From an uncultured Prevotella sp. (GTDB lineage: Bacteria > Bacteroidota > Bacteroidia > Bacteroidales > Bacteroidaceae): 7,992 nucleotides of DNA. Position 1 is the stretch's first letter; every line of letters starts with the position of its first letter. The translations under genes and the position numbers were made by a program. This document shows positions 1-5,696 of the stretch, in pieces. The stretch lies in the NCBI GenBank assembly GCA_945827565.1, contig CALZNR010000049.1:1-7992 (forward strand), read 5' to 3'. Below the pieces are notes generated by a model. That model had not been told where the DNA came from, did no database searches, and saw only the letters and a program-made list of their open reading frames with translations.

Positions 1-70
1 GTTGACAAGTCAGTTGACAAAGAAAGTGCCTAAAAATCAATACTTTATATATAATTGTCAATTGTCAACT
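1..70. repeat. Cluster of TTGACAA direct and inverted repeats
   Basis: GTTGACAA occurs at 1-8 and 13-20, exactly 12 bases apart. The reverse complement occurs back to back at 55-61 (TTGTCAA) and 62-69 (TTGTCAAC). A fifth copy, TTGACAA, lies at 162-168. The arrangement of direct copies facing inverted copies across about 35 AT-rich bases resembles a set of operator or replication-protein sites. It sits upstream of the first gene and outside any credible coding region. The role is inferred; it could also be part of a larger repeat cut off by the window edge. TTGACA is the sigma-70 -35 consensus, but the Bacteroidota primary sigma factor does not use that motif, so a promoter reading is weak. 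Confidence 0.55.
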
Positions 71-180
71 ATAAATTATAAAAAAATAGTGTTTAATAAA
101 AAAGTATTTTTAGAAATAGCGTTTTATTGAATCATACGGGATTTACGCGCACGCGTGAGAATTGACAACCAGATTGAAAG

Positions 181-492
181 ATGAAAAAGAGTATTGCAAA
201 TATAGTGAATCATGCCGAGGTATCGGAAAAAGTCATTGAACGTTATTTGTTCGATAGCGTAAAGATGGCAGGTGGTGTGTGCCTGAAGTATTCCAACCCG
301 AACATGGCAGGCTACCCCGACCGTGTGGCCATCATGCCAAATGGTGTGACTGTATGGATAGAGTTGAAGAGCCAAGGAAAGAAGCCCAGCAAGTTGCAGG
401 TGATACGGATTGAATCAATGAGGCAGTTAGGCCACAAGGTTTATGTGATAGACAGCAAACAAGGTGTGGATTTAATGATGAGTGAATTATGA
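181..492 (+). CDS. VRR-NUC domain nuclease, small stand-alone phage form
   Basis: A 103-residue protein with the signature of the VRR-NUC branch of PD-(D/E)xK nucleases. An early glutamate region (E16/E20) is followed by G44-Y-P-D47-R, then E61-L-K63 on the next strand and a downstream Q73. D47, E61 and K63 would be the metal-binding and catalytic residues. The length matches the small phage VRR-NUC proteins, which consist of little more than the nuclease fold. In this family the stand-alone forms are thought to cut branched or flapped DNA, and they are often found beside a SNF2 or DEAD helicase gene. That is the case here: the stop codon overlaps the helicase start as ATGA (489-492), suggesting translational coupling. 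No Shine-Dalgarno sequence precedes the ATG, as is usual in Bacteroidota. The fold is clear from motifs; the substrate is inferred. Confidence 0.88.
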   Translation: MKKSIANIVNHAEVSEKVIERYLFDSVKMAGGVCLKYSNPNMAGYPDRVAIMPNGVTVWIELKSQGKKPSKLQVIRIESMRQLGHKVYVIDSKQGVDLMMSEL

Positions 493-1871
493 TTTACAAA
501 CCCTACGAATATCAGCAAACGGCAATGCGATGGATTATTGACCATCCGCGTTGTGGCCTATTTCTCGACATGGGATTGGGTAAGACGGTCAGCACCCTCA
601 CAGCCATTCAGAACCTCATGGACAATTGCGAGGTGAGCCGTACATTGGTAGTGGCCCCGAAAAAAGTGGCCGAAACAACATGGACTACTGAGGCCCAGAA
701 ATGGGAACACCTCAAAAGCCTCAAAGTGGTTAAGGTGTTAGGCACGGAGAAACAGCGGTGCATGGCATTACAGACCAAAGCCGATGTGTACGTGACAGGA
801 CGCGATAACTTTGTTTGGTTGGTTGGCAAATATGGTGGGATGCTACCATTTGACGTTTTGGTGATTGACGAATTGACCAGCTTTAAGAGTTCAAAGAGTG
901 AGCGTTTCAAGGCAATGCGTATTGCCGTGCCGACTGTCAAGCGTGTTATTGGTTTGACGGGTACACCGGCCCCAAATGGATTGATTGACCTTTGGGCACA
1001 GATGTATTGTCTGGATATGGGCGAGCGTTTGGGCAAGAACGTCACGAAGTACAGAGAGACGTATTTTGAGACACACAAATGGAATAACATTATTGTGCGT
1101 TGCGACGTGAAGAAAGGTTGTGAGGATATTATCAGAAACAAGATTGCCGACATTTGTTTGTCGATGCAAGCCAAGGATTATTTGACATTGCCAGACCTAT
1201 TGACCCACACGATCCAAGTGCCATTGTCTGCATCCACGATGGAGAAATACCAGAAGTTTGAGAAAGAGAAAGTGTTGGAGTTTGCAGAAGAGCATAAGGA
1301 TGAGCCGTCGAACATTCTGGCTAATAGTGCAGCCGGATTGATGAATAAGTTAGCCCAATTTGCCAATGGTGCAATCTACGATGAGGACAGAGAGGTGCAT
1401 GAGATACACAATGATAAAGTGGATAAGTTGGCAGAGATTATTGAGGCTGCAAACGGCAACAGCGTTTTGGTATTCTACCAATTCAAACATGACATTCCCA
1501 GAATCATAAAGAAGTTAAAGGGGTATCGTGTAGAGGCGTATGAGGGTGAGAAGCAGTTGGTGGCATGGAATAAGGGGGAGATAGACGTGTTGTTGGCCCA
1601 CCCTGCATCAACAGCCTATGGCCTCAATATGCAGGAAGGTGGCCATTACATTGTGTGGTTTGGTGTTGGCTGGAATCTGGAACACTACCAACAGGCAAAT
1701 GCCCGATTGCACCGTCAAGGCCAGAAGCACCCAGTTACCGTGTACAAACTCATTTGTCCTAACACAGTGGACGAGAGAGCGGATGCAGCATTGAGCAGCA
1801 AGACGGGAGTGCAGCAAGGGTTATTGGATAGCCTTAATTACCTCATGCGTAAGTACCAAGGTGAGGTTTGA
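489..1871 (+). CDS. SNF2-family DNA helicase/translocase
   Basis: A 460-residue superfamily 2 ATPase with both RecA-like lobes and no extra domain. Visible motifs: a Q-motif-like Y-x-Y-x-x-Q at residues 3-10; Walker A D27-M-G-L-G-K32-T; motif II V-I-D127-E128-L-T; motif III L156-T-G-T-P-A-P; a motif IV-like VLVFYQF segment; motif V around AYGLNMQ; and motif VI Q401-x-A-x-x-R406-x-x-R409-Q-G-Q. The motif VI form QxxxRxxRxGQ is typical of SNF2 proteins rather than DEAD-box helicases. Such proteins move along double-stranded DNA using ATP. In phages they often pair with VRR-NUC nucleases, as here, and are assigned to replication, recombination or repair. Motif II reads DELT rather than DEAH or DEAQ. 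The start overlaps the nuclease stop by four bases. The family is sure; the exact job is inferred. Confidence 0.93.
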   Translation: MIYKPYEYQQTAMRWIIDHPRCGLFLDMGLGKTVSTLTAIQNLMDNCEVSRTLVVAPKKVAETTWTTEAQKWEHLKSLKVVKVLGTEKQRCMALQTKADVYVTGRDNFVWLVGKYGGMLPFDVLVIDELTSFKSSKSERFKAMRIAVPTVKRVIGLTGTPAPNGLIDLWAQMYCLDMGERLGKNVTKYRETYFETHKWNNIIVRCDVKKGCEDIIRNKIADICLSMQAKDYLTLPDLLTHTIQVPLSASTMEKYQKFEKEKVLEFAEEHKDEPSNILANSAAGLMNKLAQFANGAIYDEDREVHEIHNDKVDKLAEIIEAANGNSVLVFYQFKHDIPRIIKKLKGYRVEAYEGEKQLVAWNKGEIDVLLAHPASTAYGLNMQEGGHYIVWFGVGWNLEHYQQANARLHRQGQKHPVTVYKLICPNTVDERADAALSSKTGVQQGLLDSLNYLMRKYQGEV

Positions 1872-1888
1872 TTGTGTAACGTAATCGA

Positions 1889-2242
1889 ATGAATATGGCC
1901 AAGAATGAAATATACAATAAACTGATACACACTACCCGATGGCTGCAATTGCGTCGGCAGGTGTTAAATGCCCATCCGATATGCCAGATGTGCGAGGCAG
2001 AGCGCAGGGTGAGCGCAGCGACCGAGGTACACCACATCGTACCCGTTGAAACAGCAGTAAGTGAGCGAGAAATGGCAGCTTTGATGTTTGACCCTCACAA
2101 CGTCATGGCATTGTGTCACAAGCATCATCAGGAAGTACACCAGACGTTAGGCAAAGGAGGAAAGCAAGAGCGACGAAAACGGGCTGATGCACGGCTGCAA
2201 AATTTTGTTAAAAAATTTTTCAACGATGAAGTCGGGCCATGA
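1889..2242 (+). CDS. HNH endonuclease, terminase-associated type
   Basis: A 117-residue protein with a complete zinc-supported HNH (beta-beta-alpha metal) core. C32-x-x-C35 and C76-x-x-H79 are the likely zinc ligands. E46-V-H48-H49 supplies the catalytic histidine and a metal ligand, N71 is the middle asparagine of the motif, and H84 is the final histidine. The C-terminal tail is lysine- and arginine-rich, as expected for DNA contact. In HK97 and many other cos phages a small HNH protein is encoded next to the terminase and stimulates its site-specific cleavage; the placement before TerS and TerL here fits that role. It starts 17 bases after the helicase stop. ATG at 1889 and at 1895 (residue 3) are both possible starts, and neither has a clear ribosome site. 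A free-standing homing HNH is the alternative but less likely. Confidence 0.87.
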   Translation: MNMAKNEIYNKLIHTTRWLQLRRQVLNAHPICQMCEAERRVSAATEVHHIVPVETAVSEREMAALMFDPHNVMALCHKHHQEVHQTLGKGGKQERRKRADARLQNFVKKFFNDEVGP

Positions 2243-2274
2243 TTTTGAAACGGGAGGGAGGCCGAATAAACCTC

Positions 2275-2313
2275 GCCTAAACCTTTCTCTTCACGCGAAA
2301 TGAGTTTTTAGGC
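2275..2313 (+). other. 7-bp inverted repeat in the HNH-PLD gap
   Basis: GCCTAAA at 2275-2281 is exactly complementary to TTTAGGC at 2307-2313, with a 25-base loop between. It lies directly before the GC-rich hairpin at 2318-2338, so a transcript could fold as two consecutive stems. The gap between the HNH and PLD-like genes (2243-2395) is the second longest gap between genes in the window. The pairing is seen directly; any role as a structured leader or part of a terminator is inferred, and a 7-bp match at this spacing could be chance. Confidence 0.3.
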
Positions 2314-2317
2314 CGTG

Positions 2318-2338
2318 GGGGCACAGCCCCGATTTTTT
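2318..2338 (+). terminator. Probable intrinsic terminator after the HNH gene
   Basis: GGGGC at 2318-2322 pairs with GCCCC at 2326-2330 across a three-base ACA loop, and six T residues follow at 2333-2338. The stem is short (5 bp) but all G-C. The position, 76 bases after the HNH stop and 57 bases before the PLD-like start, suits a break or partial break between the nuclease/helicase genes and the packaging genes. No convincing TAnnTTTG promoter was seen between it and 2396, so some read-through would be needed to express the packaging genes. Confidence 0.5.
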
Positions 2339-2395
2339 GTCCATATTCAATTTTTTGCCGATATTTTCAGTAAAAACGCAATAAAAGACCCAGAT

Positions 2396-3088
2396 ATGAG
2401 ATTTGAAGATGATATTTTCGATTTTGCCAATTTCGGCAAGGGCCAGGCCCCAGCCGAGCCAGAGGCAGCAATGGCCAGCGATGAGGGCGCAGATGCCGCA
2501 GACAGAGCCGAGGCCAAACGGGCACACCGACGTACAAAGGAGTGTACCGAACTAAGCCAGCGTTATGAGTACCGCCGTGCTTTCTCAGAGGTGAGAATGT
2601 TGGAGGCCATGAAGTATGTGCCATTGCAGGATGGCCACACCTACAATTTCATTACCGCTGGCGACGTGGATAGTTTGTCATTCCTGAAAGTGGTATTGAA
2701 CCAGCACGATTTGGATTTCATGCTTTGCTCCACATGGTGTATGGCCGCAGAGGATATTTTGCAGATTCAGCAATGGTGGGAGGCAGGGCGCATTAAGAAA
2801 TTCGATATGTACATGGATGAGATATTCCCCGGCAGTTACAAAATCGAGTGGCAGATGGTCAAGAAATTCTATGCCGCCCACCCGGACGTTGGCCGTGCCG
2901 CCATCTTCAAGAACCACAGCAAGATTTACGCAGGGTGCAACGTGGCCGATGGGTTTTACTTTGGCATACAGACATCGGCAAATATCAATACCAATCCGCG
3001 AACTGAGCAAGGGAGTATAACAGTCGATAAAGGTATCTTTGATTTTTACAAAGATTACTTTGACGGCATAAAAAGTTTTGAGAAATGA
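2396..3088 (+). CDS. PLD-like (single HKD-type motif) phage protein before terminase
   Basis: A 230-residue protein. The first 45 or so residues are acidic and alanine-rich and look disordered. From about residue 85 it looks like a phospholipase D-like fold: hydrophobic strands alternate with helices, then N173-H174-S-K176-I, then G190-I-Q-T-S-A-N196-I and N200-P-R-T-E204-Q. H-x-K followed by S-A-N and E matches the HKD-type active site of PLD-like nucleases in its short phage form. The usual aspartate of HKD is not obvious, and there is one motif only, so a dimer would be needed to build an active site. ATG 2396 is preferred: the in-frame GTG at 2315 would translate through the hairpin at 2318-2338 and add 27 residues of non-conserved appearance. 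The stop overlaps the TerS start as ATGA, tying it to packaging. The function is unknown; end processing of packaged DNA or a structural role is possible. Confidence 0.68.
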   Translation: MRFEDDIFDFANFGKGQAPAEPEAAMASDEGADAADRAEAKRAHRRTKECTELSQRYEYRRAFSEVRMLEAMKYVPLQDGHTYNFITAGDVDSLSFLKVVLNQHDLDFMLCSTWCMAAEDILQIQQWWEAGRIKKFDMYMDEIFPGSYKIEWQMVKKFYAAHPDVGRAAIFKNHSKIYAGCNVADGFYFGIQTSANINTNPRTEQGSITVDKGIFDFYKDYFDGIKSFEK

Positions 3089-3828
3089 CAGAGCAGGATC
3101 GAGACAAGCAAAAGGCCGCAGTTGTGGCCGAGATAGTCAGGAGCAAAGGTTTCAAAACCGTGGCGTGTACAAACGTCGGCCTCAACCCACGGACATTCAG
3201 GCAATGGATGGCCACCGATGCTGAGTTTAGGCAGGCCGTCGAGGATGCCGTGGAGATTGCCCGTGATTACCGCGACGATATGGCCGAAAAAAAGTTGTTT
3301 GAGAACGTGGAGGCAGGCGACGTGACCAGCATTATTTTTTACTGCAAAACCCGTCTGAAAAATCGAGGGTACACGGAAAAGGTATTGCCGCAGCCCCAGC
3401 CAAAGCAAGCACTGGCCCAGCCGACATTGCCAGAGCCTCAGATTGTGGATGGTGAGAAGATTGCCGCATCCATCCAAAAGAAGATTACGGCCAAAAAGAC
3501 CTACATTGTTAAGTTGCTCAAAAAGCAAAACAAGTACACACCCGAATTGTCAATGCAGGTCAAGATTACGGCGCAGCTGTTGGTTAGGACAGAGATATTG
3601 GCCGAGCAGATATTTGACGCCAACCACAAGCCCGTCAATATGGAGTTATCCCGTGAGGGCAACGAGCGTGAGAGTATCAGCCCCAAGGAAAAATTGTATC
3701 TGGATTTGCTGACCCAGAGCCAAAAGGCACTCAGGGCGTTGGGCATGAACACGGACAGCCGAGAGCGTAAGACAGACAACGATGGTTTTGCAGACTTTAT
3801 TAACCAATTCAAGGATGAGGAAGAATGA
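3085..3828 (+). CDS. terS: Terminase small subunit, likely two-part
   Basis: A 247-residue protein in the small terminase slot, overlapping its neighbours on both sides by four bases. Residues 10-50 form a helix-turn-helix of the type seen in small terminases (G22-F-K-T-V-A through R36-T-F-R-Q-W41, then an E-F-R-x-A helix). E68-x-x-L-F-E-N-V followed by G78-D-V-T-S-I-I-F-Y-C-K and R94-G-Y is the usual continuation. A proline- and glutamine-rich linker spans 100-120. The second half (140-229) is helical and ends with S199-P-K-E-K, a helix, and L219-G-M-N-T-D-S-R226-E-R. That ending resembles the P27-family small terminase C-terminus. Small terminases bind the cos or pac site, form rings and recruit TerL. 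The assignment is strong from position and the N-terminal half; the fusion reading is inferred from motif resemblance. Confidence 0.8.
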   Translation: MTEQDRDKQKAAVVAEIVRSKGFKTVACTNVGLNPRTFRQWMATDAEFRQAVEDAVEIARDYRDDMAEKKLFENVEAGDVTSIIFYCKTRLKNRGYTEKVLPQPQPKQALAQPTLPEPQIVDGEKIAASIQKKITAKKTYIVKLLKKQNKYTPELSMQVKITAQLLVRTEILAEQIFDANHKPVNMELSREGNERESISPKEKLYLDLLTQSQKALRALGMNTDSRERKTDNDGFADFINQFKDEEE

Positions 3829-5570
3829 CCGAAGAAGAGAAAGTAAGAGAGCGACAATTTAAGGCCGATGTGGTGGCCGACCTGCAAAGGCAACGGCCAT
3901 ATTTGGCCACCCGTTACCGCCGTGCGCTGGATGATACCGACCCACGCATGGCGCAGTATGTGTTTGGTGTGATAGACAACCCAGATGCCCATAACCTTTA
4001 TGAGCATTTGGCCATCCGGCGTTTCTTCAAGATGCTGGATAAGTACGATTGGAAGAAAGGCCGCGTTAAGCGTTTCATCAAGTTTTATGAGGTGTTGCGT
4101 TTCAATGGTACGTCTGGCAGAACCCGATACAAGTTGACACCCGTGCAGACGTTTCAGTTCGCTAACATATTCGGGTTTGTTGATGCAATTGGCCGTCGGC
4201 TCATTCGCACTGTTTACATCTTTGTGCCGCGTAAATTCAGCAAAACCACGTCGGCTGCATCATTGGCCGTGTTTGATATGCTGTTTGGCGACAACAATGC
4301 TCAGGCATACGTTGGAGCAAACAGTTATGAGCAGGCCAAAATTTGCTTTGATGAGATACGGGCAATAATGCAGGATATTGACCCAGCCGCCCGGCATTTC
4401 CGCGTGAACCGTGAGAAAATCACCTTTAAGGACAGAGGCCGTGACAGCCTCATCCGATGCCTCACGGCCAACGCCAAGACGCAGGACGGTTTACACGCCT
4501 CATTGGTGATAATGGATGAGTACGCCCAGGCACGGAACACGGCAGGAAAGAACGGTGCAGACCTCAAGAACGTGTTGACATCTTCGATGGGGCCACGTCG
4601 TGAGCCGTTGACGATGATTATTACCACGGCCAGCGATGTGATAGATGGCCCGTTTGCGCATGAGTTGGAGGGCGTGAAAAAGGTACTCAGAGGCGAGGCC
4701 GAGGCCGACACCATGTTTGCCTCACTGTTTATGCCCGACGTGGACGATGAGGAAAACGACCCTCATACATGGGCAAAGGTGCAGCCCCATTTGGGCATAA
4801 CAGTACAACCCGATTTCTACGAAAAGGAATATGAGACCGCCCAACTGTCAGCTGAGAATATGTTGGCGTTTCGTACTAAGTTGCTCAACGTGTTTGCTGT
4901 CAACGATGAAACGGCATGGCTACCAGATAAAGTTTGCCAGAGCCTCATGGGAGATTTCGACATTGACCATGTGCAGGGCAAGCCATCGTGTGCCGTGGCG
5001 TTTGATTTGTCGGTGCATGATGATTTCAGCGCAGTATCATATACCATCTATCTGGAGGCCAACAAACGCTTTTATACCCATACCGACTATTATTTCCCGG
5101 AGGGCGCATTGCCCGGCCACCCCAATGAGCAGCTTTACAGGTTATGGCATGAGGCAGGGCATTTGAAGTTATGCAAGGGAAAGAAGATTGACGTGAGGCA
5201 GGTGGGCAATGATATATTGGCACGGTCCAAACGTGTGCGCATTATCCGAATCAGTTACGATGCCTACAAAGCGCAGGATTTGGTGAATATCTTGCGAGTG
5301 TTGGGAGGCCCTGACACGTTGCAGCCATACAGCCAGACCAATGGCAATTTCAATTTGCCCGTCGAGAGTTTTGAAATGATGGCCTACAATGACCCACCCC
5401 AAATTACGCTCAACAACAACCCCATCAATCTGTATTGCCTGATGAATTGCGTAATTGACGAGGATAGGTTGGAGAATAAGAAGCCAATGAAAGTGAGCCA
5501 ATACAGAAAGATTGACGGCGTGATTACGTGCCTAATGACAATTGGGGCACTCTATTCTTACGAAAGATAA
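3825..5570 (+). CDS. terL: Terminase large subunit (Terminase_1 type ATPase-nuclease)
   Basis: A 581-residue DNA-packaging motor of the HK97-like Terminase_1 group, full length for the family. The ATPase lobe shows a non-classical Walker A, P135-R-K-F-S-K140-T-T; Walker B V228-I-M-D231-E232-Y preceded by L-H-A-S-L; and a coupling motif I-I-T-T-A-S. The C-terminal RNase H-like nuclease lobe shows F-D394-L-S with D-D-F-S following, and D564 in K-I-D-G-V-I-T near the end; these acidic residues would hold the metal ions for cutting the concatemer. The segment N-K-K-P-M-K-V-S before D564 is also typical. The protein docks on the portal and pumps DNA into the prohead with ATP. It starts within the TerS stop (ATGA) and is followed by a 126-base gap with its own promoter for the head genes. 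Confidence 0.95.
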   Translation: MTEEEKVRERQFKADVVADLQRQRPYLATRYRRALDDTDPRMAQYVFGVIDNPDAHNLYEHLAIRRFFKMLDKYDWKKGRVKRFIKFYEVLRFNGTSGRTRYKLTPVQTFQFANIFGFVDAIGRRLIRTVYIFVPRKFSKTTSAASLAVFDMLFGDNNAQAYVGANSYEQAKICFDEIRAIMQDIDPAARHFRVNREKITFKDRGRDSLIRCLTANAKTQDGLHASLVIMDEYAQARNTAGKNGADLKNVLTSSMGPRREPLTMIITTASDVIDGPFAHELEGVKKVLRGEAEADTMFASLFMPDVDDEENDPHTWAKVQPHLGITVQPDFYEKEYETAQLSAENMLAFRTKLLNVFAVNDETAWLPDKVCQSLMGDFDIDHVQGKPSCAVAFDLSVHDDFSAVSYTIYLEANKRFYTHTDYYFPEGALPGHPNEQLYRLWHEAGHLKLCKGKKIDVRQVGNDILARSKRVRIIRISYDAYKAQDLVNILRVLGGPDTLQPYSQTNGNFNLPVESFEMMAYNDPPQITLNNNPINLYCLMNCVIDEDRLENKKPMKVSQYRKIDGVITCLMTIGALYSYER

Positions 5571-5600
5571 GTTAAAGTTTGTTAAATATTTTTTGACGGC

Positions 5601-5640
5601 TGTTTTGCTTTGTCCTACATTGTTTTGCTTTGTCCTACAT
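5601..5640. repeat. Perfect 20-bp tandem duplication
   Basis: The 20-mer TGTTTTGCTTTGTCCTACAT occurs at 5601-5620 and again at 5621-5640 without a mismatch or spacer; the first three bases recur at 5641-5643. It ends about 27 bases before a likely -7 box at 5667-5674. An exact two-copy 20-bp period corresponds to about two DNA helical turns, so a protein bound to each copy would face the same side of the helix. A regulator site for head gene expression is a reasonable inference; replication slippage leaving a neutral duplication is the alternative. Just upstream, GTTAAA also repeats at 5571 and 5581. Confidence 0.85.
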
Positions 5641-5674
5641 TGTAAAGCGGCCATTTTTAATATGTGTATCTTTG
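5640..5674 (+). promoter_or_regulatory. Bacteroidota-type promoter for the head genes
   Basis: TATCTTTG at 5667-5674 matches the Bacteroidota -7 consensus TAnnTTTG exactly. The best -33 candidate is TTG at 5640-5642, which gives a 24-base spacer and is longer than usual, so that half is weak. Initiation would fall around 5680-5685 and leave a leader of only 12-17 bases before the portal ATG at 5697. A second TAnnTTTG match, TAACTTTG at 5682-5689, overlaps the 10-bp palindrome CTTTGCAAAG (5685-5694) but is too close to the ATG to be the better choice. The 20-bp tandem repeat lies immediately upstream and could control it. Confidence 0.55.
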
Positions 5675-5696
5675 CGGCAGATAACTTTGCAAAGAT

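Noticed and set aside
150..157. 8-bp palindrome CACGCGTG before the first gene
   Set aside because: A single short palindrome with no second copy is not enough to call a binding site.
608..1174. 188-codon frame on the - strand
   Set aside because: It is antisense to the SNF2 gene and has no recognisable motif.
2239..2280. 13-codon frame (M-I-L-K-R-E...) overlapping the HNH stop as ATGA and ending in the 7-bp inverted repeat
   Set aside because: It could be a leader peptide, but it is too short to support and has no ribosome site; the stop in the stem is probably chance.
2315..2395. GTG at 2315 as the start of the PLD-like gene
   Set aside because: It would place the first codons inside the GC hairpin and T-run, and the 27 added residues look unlike conserved protein; ATG 2396 opens the plausible protein.
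181..3088. A DISARM-like or restriction defence island made of VRR-NUC, SNF2, HNH and PLD-like proteins
   Set aside because: SNF2 and PLD-like proteins do occur in DISARM, but there is no methyltransferase or DUF1998 gene, and the genes run directly into TerS/TerL with ATGA overlap, which fits phage replication and packaging better.
5601..5640. Possible CRISPR array
   Set aside because: There are only two copies with no spacer between them.
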